From Zelonia costaricensis (lineage: Eukaryota; Euglenozoa; Kinetoplastea; Trypanosomatida; Trypanosomatidae), in the NCBI GenBank assembly GCA_030849075.1, contig JASAOO010003515.1, forward strand, positions 24,422 to 88,421: 64,000 nucleotides of DNA, read 5' to 3'. The notes under the pieces were generated by a model that saw nothing but the letters and a program-made list of their open reading frames with translations, did not search any database and had not been told where the DNA came from. Of the stretch, positions 17,601-25,033 are shown piece by piece. Position numbers and translations under genes: made by a program. Position 1 is the first letter of the stretch, and every line of letters starts with the position of its first letter.

Positions 17601-20117
17601 GGTGGTGGCTTGTGCGTCGAGCGATAAGTGCCGCTCCTCCAGCGCCGGCTCCAGCAGCGTCGTCACCACACGCAGCACGCACGTGTCGAGGTCGATGAAC
17701 GACGTCCACGGCAGCACGCGCAGGAGCTCGCGCAGCTCCGCCGTCCACGCCGCTGCTGCGGTTGCCGATGCGGCAGCCGCCCCCGCCGTCGTCACCGCAT
17801 GCGGCATTGACGCGATGAGGCGACCAAGTTGAGGCAACAGGAGCGGAGCCACGTGGACGAGGAAGGGGGCGACGGCGCCCTCGCGCGGTGGAACCTCTTC
17901 GTCCTCGTGCAGCGTGAGGTCCGCCGCGTCGGGGCTCGTGCACAGCGCGGCATCGGCTCCGTCGCCGACCCCCGCGGCCTCGGACAGGCCGCGGTAGCGG
18001 AGCAGAAAGCAGAGGGCGCGCAGCCAGACGAGGGGCACCGCGACAGCAGCCGGCACGTCCACCGACGCAGTGCTCGGTGCGATCTTCGCCTCCCGCCAAC
18101 TCAGCGCCGCCGCCACAGTGGAGGCCGTGGCGAGGCGTGGCGAGGGCGTCGTGCTGCCCGCCTGCGTCGCGGCGCGTTCCATGGACGCCACCACACCCGA
18201 CACGAACGGCGGCACGTTCGCAGCAGCGCCCGCTGGGCCAGCCGCGGGACGGCCCCAGCGCGCCTCCCAGTGCGCGACCACCATGTAGAAGCCGTGGGAG
18301 AGCACATAGGACGTAACATCGCGCACGTAAGCGGAGGACGAGACCGCGGCGGCCACGGCGCTCGACGCGGCGGGCTCATCCACCGCGTCATCCAGACCAG
18401 CAAACCCCGCCGAAGCGAAGGCGCGCGCTGCCGCCGCACCTCTGCCGGCATCGCCGGCCCCGTCGCTGCTGCCGCTGCCGTGTGTGGGGTCTACCGTGAG
18501 CCACTGGAGCACGCGCCGCGCGACGCTGGGGGTGCCGTGCCGTGAGCCAAGCAGCTGCACCGCGGCCGCGACGAGCAGCGCTTTGACGTCGAACGAGAAG
18601 AGCGGCCCGCACGCTGGCGTGTGCGGCGGTGGCCGCGGTGTGCTGCAGTCACTCCACGCCGGCTGCGAGGTGGGCGACGACAACGCCGCCGCCGCCGCCG
18701 CCTCCCCCGCGTGGGGCGTACAAGCGTGCGGCAGTGCAGCAGGCGCTCCCACGGCGGTGACGGGCTCCGTGGCGGCGAGGGGGCACACAAGGAGCAGGAG
18801 GTCCAGCGCGAGGCGGTGCGTGCGCTCCTGCACGTCTTGCAGGCAGTTCAAGAGAGCAGAGGCGACCACCTCCGCGTCGCCGCCGACCCAGTCGGGCAGC
18901 CCCGCCACCGCCCCCGCGCCGATTGGTGCCGACGTGGCCGCCGCTCCAGCGCGCTCAGCCGCGACGACGGTGGCGGCGGCGGCATCGTGAGACGCACCGT
19001 CGCCCACCACGGCGCCTCCACCCGCGGCGGCGGCAGGGCTGTCCGCCACGAACGTCTTCATGAGTGTCAAGGCCTGGGGACGCAGCGGAGCCGCGTCGCG
19101 TATGAGCATCCACGTGTGGGCCGCGAGCACCTGTGCCCCACGCAGCTCCGACGCGCACTGGGGAAGGGGCGGTGACCCAGGCGCAGGGCGTGGTTCCAGC
19201 GAGGCGGCTGCGGACCACGGTGTGCGCCCGCTGTGGGCCAGGGTGGTCTGGATGTACTCAAGCAGCGCCATGGCGCGCCGGTACATGCCGCTCGTCTCGG
19301 ACTCCTCCAAGCAGCTCAGCAGCGCGGTCAGCAGCCCCTGCGCGCAGCCACGCAGCGCTGTGGGGGGTAGCCGGCGCACAAGACTGCCATCCAGCAGTTC
19401 CAGCACATCCGCCTTCACCTGCATTGACGCCAGAGGCAGCAGCTCCAGCAGTGCGGGCAGCACGTACGGCAGGTCCTTCGCCATCGGGTACACAGGGTTC
19501 GCGCAGTCGAGGTAACACTGCACCACCTCCAGCGCCTTGCGTTGCACGCCGAGGACGCTTTGCGGACTCAGCATCCGCGCAAGCGTCTTGGCCACGTGCA
19601 CGCCGTTTGGCAGCTCCACAGCCCCAACAACGTCCTTGTACTGTTGCACACAGCGCAGCAGCTGGCCGAGAAGGTGGGCTTGCGCCGCCCAGTCCGCCAG
19701 CGCCGTACCGTCGATGGCGGTGAGCAGCTTGTGCAGCTCGCGCTCCAGCTTGTGGTACTCCCTACTCTCCCGCCACCGCGCCACGTCCTCGCTGGAGGGG
19801 GGCGGCGGCGTCGGGGGTAGCGGTGACACGGGGGTGGGTCTCCTGGCTTGCGCGAGGGTGTCGCTGGAGGACGGACGGGAGGCGGCCATCAGCGCTGGCG
19901 AGGAGCCGGCCTCGGTCTTTGCGCGGCTTGTTGCGGTCCTCGGCGCAGGGACTGCCTCGGCGTCACCCGCGTCAGAGCTGCGCGAGCTGGCGGTGGCGGT
20001 GGCCGACGTGGACTGCGGCGCTGCCTCTGGCCGAGTCGTGGTTGCAGCCCTCAGCGCCGGCATCGCGCGTGCCGGCTCAGCGAGGGGCTCGCCGCGGCCA
20101 CCGTCCGCGTCGCTCAT
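11622..20117 (-). CDS. DOP1: Dopey (Dop1) family protein, 2831 residues
   Basis: This is the largest gene in the window. I start at MSDADGGRGE (20117); the frame is open a further 23 codons to an upstream ATG at 20186. Residues about 112-400 match the Dopey N-terminal domain: a helix with EYHKLERELHKLL, then ADWAAQAHLLGQLLRC, then PNGVHVAKTLARMLSP followed by VQRKALEVVQCYLDC, and later LPYVLPALLELLPLASMQVK. The rest is Leu/Ala-rich helical sequence with Ser/Ala-rich linkers. Dopey proteins (yeast Dop1, human DOPEY1/2) are large peripheral proteins of the trans-Golgi and endosomes that act with the Mon2 scaffold and flippase Neo1 in membrane sorting; human members link organelles to kinesin-1. 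A Golgi/endosomal role is therefore inferred. The length is somewhat above the usual 1700-2500 residues. No frameshift is seen. Confidence 0.75.
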   Translation of the reverse strand: MSDADGGRGEPLAEPARAMPALRAATTTRPEAAPQSTSATATASSRSSDAGDAEAVPAPRTATSRAKTEAGSSPALMAASRPSSSDTLAQARRPTPVSPLPPTPPPPSSEDVARWRESREYHKLERELHKLLTAIDGTALADWAAQAHLLGQLLRCVQQYKDVVGAVELPNGVHVAKTLARMLSPQSVLGVQRKALEVVQCYLDCANPVYPMAKDLPYVLPALLELLPLASMQVKADVLELLDGSLVRRLPPTALRGCAQGLLTALLSCLEESETSGMYRRAMALLEYIQTTLAHSGRTPWSAAASLEPRPAPGSPPLPQCASELRGAQVLAAHTWMLIRDAAPLRPQALTLMKTFVADSPAAAAGGGAVVGDGASHDAAAATVVAAERAGAAATSAPIGAGAVAGLPDWVGGDAEVVASALLNCLQDVQERTHRLALDLLLLVCPLAATEPVTAVGAPAALPHACTPHAGEAAAAAALSSPTSQPAWSDCSTPRPPPHTPACGPLFSFDVKALLVAAAVQLLGSRHGTPSVARRVLQWLTVDPTHGSGSSDGAGDAGRGAAAARAFASAGFAGLDDAVDEPAASSAVAAAVSSSAYVRDVTSYVLSHGFYMVVAHWEARWGRPAAGPAGAAANVPPFVSGVVASMERAATQAGSTTPSPRLATASTVAAALSWREAKIAPSTASVDVPAAVAVPLVWLRALCFLLRYRGLSEAAGVGDGADAALCTSPDAADLTLHEDEEVPPREGAVAPFLVHVAPLLLPQLGRLIASMPHAVTTAGAAAASATAAAAWTAELRELLRVLPWTSFIDLDTCVLRVVTTLLEPALEERHLSLDAQATTSAHRVEESCAPSAAAHLHAVAVTRAERRITEELDHVHRATAALVPVLVDAAAEQPAAAQEYARASLKLAERVAMLLSRVLRGVGAAAAAAVTMSAPAAQLQVLLFAANALLRLLVQRVQEVLQPLLDTVLATASATATPSVVTVDFFSAVLSGVDACVLQHVRAAATSLTAVTLHSASAVAVRAATLPAELQKLLARLHRTTLRLTSFLSQLHLRCRQRALFGVLLDSASEDGAGAQEHELAKHTSAWLAGLCESAPTAAEAGAPLFFTRAVRLILDVLQRGRGCLLPEAAYRALEPHCPVTGGFPEAAAFCGACAVSPVVRSLWKGTAPAAPQDVAAAALLPHSPHGHAVHVGGEAGDYADAGEMCTTALLALLAVSPACARCFDVVLLQTPTDAAVPRLIALHRALTDLRAEQRRGRVQSSTSPLAIAALQDPGVLFLGCLVLLDCVVYVPCAFAASTAACPITESTRQLARAYVSGTVAADLHGLLLPLFSSFVCPLMPVSPSTVSAPSAAAADGLSRLTTVALTVLLPPTTTPQPLAAPALTASPTSAASPHPEGDGNSNARRVYRCVEAAELVHYVAALLQCPSAGTWVRLAMRSPTPNALRVLLRGLEAQSFVPFEEGEVAATSAAPACEGPTDTVFAATALTLLSVARHALLSVHATQMRLQDSLTRRVRSRRGSASTTSERHTGSGGSSAERSCSTLLDAIACLNRLLEVSQTGARMQPHHTARQTWQYTSTQLLPLLRLAVQADLHAVQAVLLEHIRGVVWYLDDAEGGQGKRTLARGDGEGAAAASRHWAAQPLQLLDDVLAGRAWRSSDSTASGALDNSARSASEEGHDSATPMLDELRRAPPAVLANKSLYAMLGEVVELVLSRYEPPRAAAAAADVVAETAGNVELALASEASLSTAADAAAAAVARRENEATLSRWLSFYRDVLPYLYRDLVPSAEMVVDVLLGALEGLPGVRGDGAAGTAYVVEGSAAAQAQCYAALADVAQFLCSLAAVADLETYEAALRAKESMSWIASTFTQEDPVAQARRATLWERSSVLSPLRGALPRLVSAATRCLQACEPSATTPAEAAGVRRSAVRAMWDADVDADEMLGLHSSSSRPGVRGPVLALREQAQRLLWLLSEAAGASFIAAYVRHWCDQYAANTALWVFESAPQRAQRVARQGGTLTAGYTATSQTAVDPESSSGVDGVDAIEQRALCSAKDEAQRAASALLRDTRASMSDVTAALGPLLRTAIEKQPPANTHGHSSDPPSAVASRGGSAGRLAASEPAPPPARPSPAAELLFFLVQLVEGCAAHAWGCLTERDSEAVLAVLADVVAQRPPDTLSFSCLLQALYCVVAYAKDAGAEAAAEGRRTRRSGSRGGQQRTPAHPGAGDAASSPATVTGTYRNRDFSFALCRLLESYRLPTSPAQRSGALLSLRLLCHTLQPVLPPSLSLVDNAGRVVDAATHVLQRALLPVLRRGIASVSEAEILLYSPLVCACLRVLRALITGFTPDLAFERRAQRDVLSLFFSENFFRYSRGALHEWALLLRQWSTLDPSFHGLVCERVVPSPGRLSAMMMSREAEAALWERSLKSLSIYTYAVYGGEATALAAVSSSAGSASAASTAAGTVVRQAEFLHLLREQITQALQRFSSTAVPTAEQLQRREVFVQPVRAALLLFRVVLLSNVRETLAASLWPLVLPEVLRALSIALPVVKTHTTAVTATPAPASAATAPAALDAGVRREVVALQMEALKVLDTDYTLYPAHALAFRWLFADDAAAANLAALQLRSASAPVSEAAVVRRSGLPGVDHLTRAPVVSQMEVLHILQATAPNVAAAAAAHLDAVTLMDAVHEVCDDASTHSADTSRTDAAPCLDTIHRVWPRCPRPSAADRGLRRPLFNIPCTHYPRLQGVHQAAQAFTVLLQRLDMQSSAQGMAASTTTGVAASEPPPQLRQPQSCAASLVQLSAAVRASVGLHNEVDMAYLCDLLEADMTSTDPDTMM

Positions 20118-20291
20118 GGTCGTGAGAGAGAGGGGAGGTGGCGGGCGCGTGAATAGGAAGCGACGGGGGAGTCGTCGTTTAGACACGACAAGGGAGCGAC
20201 GGTTTCGCGTGGCACAAAGAGGGCGGAGGTGCGGTCAGCGAGGCGGGAGGCGGCGTTGGACCGGGCCCAAGACGTCCCTCGACAAGCACCG

Positions 20292-20329
20292 CTGAAGAAC
20301 GAAGCAGAGCAGCAGCAGCAGCAGCAGCA
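20292..20329 (-). promoter_or_regulatory. Candidate spliced-leader acceptor for the Dopey-like gene, built on a CTG repeat
   Basis: No AG occurs on the coding strand between the ATG at 20117 and 20278. The nearest pyrimidine-rich stretch upstream is the CTG repeat followed by CTGCTTCGTTCTTCAG, with the AG at 20293-20292. The 5' UTR would be about 175 bases. Confidence 0.4.
20303..20329. repeat. CAG/CTG trinucleotide repeat, six perfect units plus imperfect flanks
   Basis: Perfect CAG units run from 20310 to 20327 on the plus strand, with an interrupted unit before them. It is non-coding and lies in the 5' flank of the Dopey-like gene. Confidence 0.85.
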
Positions 20330-21394
20330 AGGGGGTTTAGGCGGCGCACGAGTAGGCGGTGCTTCCGCGTAATAACGTGAAGCCGATAGGAGAAGCGAAG
20401 AGACAAGTGCAATCGACGTTCCCGCGAGACACAGCTGTGGGAGTCCGCAGAGGGACAGGAGGAGCAGTCCTATCAACACGCTGTGTGTGTGTGTGTGCTG
20501 TTGTGAACGCCTCACGGACAACACTAGCGATGCGCCACCGTGAGACTCTTGCCGCACTGTGGTACACTGCCGCAGCGAGTGCAAGTGGAAGACGTCGGAA
20601 AGGGGGGAGGCGAACAGGGGGCATCAGGAAGTCGAGTCGAACGCGGAGCGGAGCTGCACGAGACGCAGTCCACAGCAAACACACTCACACACATCGCTGC
20701 TGTCCTGTAGAGCGGCACGGAGAGTCCCCCCGAGGTGGCGTGCCGAGAAGAGGCGCGCTGCACTTCCACACACGTCACATGGGGTTCTTCTTCAGTCTAG
20801 CCCGAGCCTGAGAGGCGCCCCCTCCATGCGGTGCGGTGCCAGCCTCCTCTCACACAACCCGCAGACGCCGCGAGAGCGCTCGTGAAGGCACTCGCCCCCC
20901 CCCCTGCCCCAGCAGAGCTGATCAAGTCCCTTCGCTGAGAGTCGGTGGAAGAAGTCAGGAGGCTCAATGCGCACGCGTTCACTCTAGCACATGTGGGCGT
21001 GCACGCAACAGCGGGAACGGTCGGCCACGGACTCTCTTGAGACACGGACGCGGCAGAGAGGGGGGGGGTGCGCGTCTGCACCCGCACCCCCTCACCCTCC
21101 CCTCGATTACTGCGTTTGATGTGCAATTTCATACTCCGAGTCCCTCCCTTGTCTCCCTCTCTCACTCACCTACCCCCCCTCCCCCTTGCCAAGGAGCACA
21201 GAGGCGAGTACACAGAGGGCGGGCGGGGGCGGACGGATCACTGTTGCTGATCACGACACAGCACGGGCCACACAGCCCGGCGCTCGCAGAATCCACTGAA
21301 AGAAGAAGAAAGGCAAGCATGAAAGCAACGAACAAAAAGAAAACAAGGGAGCAGAGCCCAGTGACAGAGCTGTGTGTGTGCTTGCCCGGCTGCC

Positions 21395-23206
21395 TCACTG
21401 ATGGAGGTTCTCGTAGAAGTTGTCGCTGACCCGGCTGTAGTGGAACGTGCCGCGCTGCTTGAAGTAGTTGTAGGTGTAGAACCCACCAGCGCCGACAGCA
21501 GCCAGCAGCAAGATCACGAGCAAGGCCCGTCCCACAAAACGCAGCACCTTGCCAATGAAGCTGCCACTACCCCCAGCGTCGCTGCCAGGGTCGCCGCTGT
21601 TGGGCTTGTCGAAGTCCCAGGCATCCGGTGTGCCGTAGTAGGCCTGCGTCTCACCGTTGATGAAGTCGATCTTGTAGACCTTATCCAGCACGCACTGCTC
21701 GGCGTCCGCCCAGTTGCCTGTGTCGCCGAACATCTTGAAGTTCCGCAAGAGGCAGGTGGTCAAGACGGAGCTCGGCTCATTCACCACACCGCGCAGCTGG
21801 CGCACCACCGCCGTGTCGTCGATACCGTGGAGCGAAATGGCAAGCAGGCTGGCAGCGCCAGGCGTCAGCAGGGGGTCCGCGTCCGCCATGAGCAGGAGCA
21901 TGCGCTGCGTCGCATTCACAGGAACCACCTTCGCCGCTGCGGTCCCGCTCAAGCGCGGGAACTTCGCCGCCACGTCGTGAAAGTCAGCCAGCGCCTTGGC
22001 AGACGGCAGCACCGAGTACGTGGACGCCGCGCTGCTGCGGAACTGCTCCAGGTCGGTCGGCCCTGCAGAAAGGAGCATGTTGTTGACCATCCAGTGCATT
22101 TGCAAGGGCAGGTTGTCGGAGCACTTGACGTTCTTGTAGGCAGTGACGTAGTCGAACAGCGCGTTGAGCGCCGCGACATCCTTGTCGTTGCAGCGCTGCA
22201 CGCGGTACAGCAGCGAGGGGATGAGGTTCAGAAGATTTGCGTCGCTGGCCATGAACGGGTACGCGGGGTAGCGCAGTAGGTGGGCCAGCATCGCGCGCAG
22301 CTCGTGCAGGAAGGGCTCGCCGGTCTTGCCGCCGGACCACTTTAGCCGCGACGCGCAGGAGAGCTTTCCCGCCTTGGCGAAGGACAGCACCGCCTGCAGG
22401 CGGTTCCACGACCCCTCGCTCGCACCAAGTCGTCCGACGCACGCAACGTGGTCATCGCATAGGGCAAGCACGTGCTGCAGCGCCGCATCCATGCCACCGC
22501 CGCCGAAGTAGTTGTACACGTCGAAGATGGTCGGGTTCACGAAGTCCATGAGCACCACCGCCGAGTTCACATCGGGGTGGAGCTGCAGCATCCGCAGCAC
22601 CATGGCGCTGCTCAGACCCTGCGTCAGCACCACGTTCTTGCGATCCTTGCCGAGGGTGCGAAGAACCCACGACAGGTCGTGCGCCGCCTGTTCCATGGCA
22701 AAGTGGGAGACGTTAAGGACGCTACCCTCGACGCTAGACTCGATGGCCAGCTCCGCCGCACACTCTGGCGAAAGCCAGCAGTGCTGGTTGGAGGCCTTCG
22801 CGCTCTTTGAGGTGTTGGCACACGTGTAGTACGAGGGCGACTCCTTCGTGCCGCGTGAGTGCACGAAGACGGCAGAGATACCCGCGCGATAAAGGGTCTT
22901 GGCGAGCTCTATGTTCGGGGAGTCCGTCACCATCCACACCCGCACAACGTTCCCGTCGTCTGGGTTGTCCATCAGACCGCTCACCGACAGCTTCAGCCGG
23001 TTTTTCTTCTCCGGCCAGTACTGATAGACCTCGATCGTGGAGCAGACCGTGAATGGCGCCGTGCAAGCGCGGCTCCACCCCGGCCAGGGCAGGTCGTCCT
23101 TGTCAGCCGCCACGGGCGACGTCCCGGCCAACACCACCAGCGCGAGAACACCGACAAGCAGCACCGCCGGCAGCGCCGACCTCGTCCGGATCAAAGCTGT
23201 CATCAT
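21395..23206 (-). CDS. Type I membrane protein with a TAP-like alpha/beta-hydrolase domain, probably inactive
   Basis: The protein has 603 residues from the double ATG at 23206 (MMTALIRTRS). Residues 1-34 form a clear signal peptide (ALPAVLLVGVLALVVLAG) ending in PVAA. Near the C-terminus (about 561-582) a segment ALLVILLLAAVGAGGF spans the membrane, leaving a 20-residue cytosolic tail with FHYSRVSDNFYENLHQ. Between them the block around residues 168-225 (HDLSWVLRTLGKDRK, VVLTQGLSSAMVLRML, then a VVLMDFVNP strand) resembles the nucleophile elbow of tripeptidyl-aminopeptidase-like hydrolases of family S33. Here the elbow is G-L-S-S-A with Ser199 as possible nucleophile. A later block (RMLLLMADADPLLTP) matches the acid-residue strand. 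Where the family has a Gly-His motif before a conserved Cys, this protein has VVNEPSS then TTC, so the His seems lost. N-glycosylation sequons occur at N131 and N165. The molecule is likely luminal or surface; its function is unknown. Confidence 0.75.
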   Translation of the reverse strand: MMTALIRTRSALPAVLLVGVLALVVLAGTSPVAADKDDLPWPGWSRACTAPFTVCSTIEVYQYWPEKKNRLKLSVSGLMDNPDDGNVVRVWMVTDSPNIELAKTLYRAGISAVFVHSRGTKESPSYYTCANTSKSAKASNQHCWLSPECAAELAIESSVEGSVLNVSHFAMEQAAHDLSWVLRTLGKDRKNVVLTQGLSSAMVLRMLQLHPDVNSAVVLMDFVNPTIFDVYNYFGGGGMDAALQHVLALCDDHVACVGRLGASEGSWNRLQAVLSFAKAGKLSCASRLKWSGGKTGEPFLHELRAMLAHLLRYPAYPFMASDANLLNLIPSLLYRVQRCNDKDVAALNALFDYVTAYKNVKCSDNLPLQMHWMVNNMLLSAGPTDLEQFRSSAASTYSVLPSAKALADFHDVAAKFPRLSGTAAAKVVPVNATQRMLLLMADADPLLTPGAASLLAISLHGIDDTAVVRQLRGVVNEPSSVLTTCLLRNFKMFGDTGNWADAEQCVLDKVYKIDFINGETQAYYGTPDAWDFDKPNSGDPGSDAGGSGSFIGKVLRFVGRALLVILLLAAVGAGGFYTYNYFKQRGTFHYSRVSDNFYENLHQ

Positions 23207-23282
23207 TGGCGTGTTGTGCGTGCGGGAACGCCCTGTACGTGGGTGTGTTACAAGGTGTCCGAGAGTAGTGCTTGCGTATGCG

Positions 23283-23286
<4 letters not shown>

Positions 23287-23319
<33 letters not shown>
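23287..23319. repeat. TG/CA dinucleotide microsatellite, about 16 units
   Basis: The tract reads TG on the plus strand and CA on the coding strand. It sits 81-113 bases upstream of the ATG at 23206, within the predicted 5' UTR. Confidence 0.95.
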
Positions 23320-23320
<1 letters not shown>

Positions 23321-23339
23321 GATGGATGGGTTTGGATTC

Positions 23340-23385
23340 CTCAAGATGACAGGGGGAGGGAGTGGGTTGAGTCGTCGAGGGAGCG
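23340..23385 (-). promoter_or_regulatory. Candidate spliced-leader acceptor for the hydrolase-like gene
   Basis: The coding strand has CCCACTCCCTCCCCCTGTC followed by ATCTTGAG, with the AG at 23341-23340. The 5' UTR would be about 134 bases and would include the CA microsatellite; no ATG precedes the start codon in that interval. Confidence 0.4.
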
Positions 23386-24546
23386 CACTCGCATACGACG
23401 CGCTGACGCACCACGAAAGGACTCGAAAGCCACAGAAGAGGCAAAAAAACAAGAGCGAGTCACGTGAGGAAGGGGGTGTGTGGGGGTGTACAGCGGGAAG
23501 ATCGAGTTTGCGGTAGACGTCGAACGCGGGAGGGGCCTCGAGGCTGCTGCAGCGGAGGAAACGAGTTGAGGGTGGGGTGGGCGCACCGGGTCCTGCTCTG
23601 AAGTGGCGCCGCCGCTTTCTCCAAAAAGCAGGGACGATCACAAGCAAGAGGGTGAGGGGGAAGATCTGACTTGAGGGGAGGAGGGTGGAGGGTCTAGACG
23701 CAGCGTTGATGCTTAAGCTGAGAAAGGGCGCCAGAGGAGGCAGGGGGGGATGCGTGATATGTGTCACACAGGGAAGTCCCCGCGTTGTGTACGGTCGATG
23801 CGGTGGTGACGCAGTGCGAAGCAGAAGGGAAACGAAGGGGAGAAGGGCGGGGCCGAAGTTGTCGAGGGGGAGGGGGAGCTGCAGCAATGCATGCGGGTGC
23901 ACAGGAGAGAAAGTCATGACCGAGGAGAAGACGGAAGCAGGGTGTGGCCCGTGCTGTGTGGATGCAGGGCGAAGCGCTCCGGGCCACCAACACCGCGGCG
24001 TGCAACGCCGAATGCAGCCCTCTGCGAATTAGCCTCTTCCCCCTCCTCCTCTTCCCCACGCCGCATCAATTCGCTGAAGAGCGTTGTGTGCGGCGAAGGC
24101 GACGGCGGCAGGGCACGCAGTTCTGTGCTTGGCACTTATTTGCGCGGCGGGCAACTCGCAGCTGCCTCCTCGCGCCCGTCCCACTACGAGCCCCCCTGTG
24201 CCGGCCTGCGGTCTCGTGCATCCTGAGACACACCGCACTCAGGGGACCGTCTTGTGTTTGCGTTCCTGTCGTAGTTTAGAAGGGGGGGGGCGAAAACAAA
24301 GAGGTCCTCGAGGCACGGCGCACATCGAGTACTTCCTTCTTTCTTTGATTTAGAAAACAAAAGGGGACTCAAAAGGGGGCAATTCGACGGCGAGGCGGAG
24401 GCAACACCCCAACAACGGCATCCACGGGAACACGGGGAGGGGGGACTCCAGCGCAGCGGCGTCGGCCGTGGTGGATGGCGTGTGTGTGTGTGTGTGTGAC
24501 ACGGCAATATCAGCGTGCCTCCTCCTCTCTTCGCGCGAGAAAGCAC

Positions 24547-24583
24547 GGGCACACATACACACGCACACACACACACGCACCAC
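24547..24583. repeat. CA-rich dinucleotide repeat
   Basis: An interrupted CACACA tract on the plus strand (GU-rich in the transcript) lies about 450 bases downstream of the MYND gene stop codon, probably in its 3' UTR. A second short CA tract lies at 24787-24803. Confidence 0.9.
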
Positions 24584-24934
24584 GTGACGCAGCATGGCCA
24601 AGTCCCAAACGCCGACGTGCAGGCGCGCCAACCAGTCGTGGTTCCGCTCTGTCTCGGTGCCTCGCCCCGCGTCAAGACGGGAACGGGGGGAGGGGAACGG
24701 CGAGGGTAGACGTTAAAACAAGGAGGCTTGCACTTAGCGAAACACGCCGACCCCAAAACCCATTGCCGCGCGCACTCAAAACTGAAACACACACAAACTC
24801 GCACACCCGCATCCATGCACGCCGCACGCCACAAGAAAAAAAAAGAGAGCTTGATCATACGCGGTACGCTCGCAGCGACGTACACGATGGCACAGCGCAA
24901 ATGTGCCTTCACCACTCTGACATCACCCGTACCG

Positions 24935-24952
24935 ACACACACACACACACAC
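24935..24952. repeat. AC dinucleotide repeat, 9 units
   Basis: A short perfect AC tract on the plus strand (GU in the transcript) lies some 80-100 bases downstream of the MYND gene stop codon. Confidence 0.9.
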
Positions 24953-25033
24953 CAGTGCACCCGTACACGCCCGCGCGTGCACGCACAAACGCGTCAGCGC
25001 GCCACCTGCAAGGCCTGCCGCCAATGTACCGCG

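Larger units (their letters stand above)
20118..21394. other. Intergenic region between the hydrolase-like gene and the Dopey-like gene
   Basis: No gene is seen. It contains a CAG trinucleotide run at about 20303-20329 (CTG on the coding strand), a short TG tract at about 20482-20498, pyrimidine-rich coding-strand sequence at 20126-20142, and CCCCCC/TC-rich plus-strand sequence at 21080-21190 that is purine-rich on the coding strand. The 3' part near 21394 should be the 3' UTR of the hydrolase-like gene. Confidence 0.6.
23207..25033. other. Intergenic region, 1.8 kb, between the MYND and hydrolase-like genes
   Basis: No gene is seen. It carries a 16-unit TG tract near the hydrolase-like start (23287-23319) and several CA tracts towards the MYND stop codon. 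It also has pyrimidine-rich coding-strand blocks at 23350-23365, 23665-23690 and 23740-23760. Frames of up to 258 residues here (for example 24184-24960 on the minus strand) are repeat translations with HTHT or CVCV runs. Confidence 0.6.
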
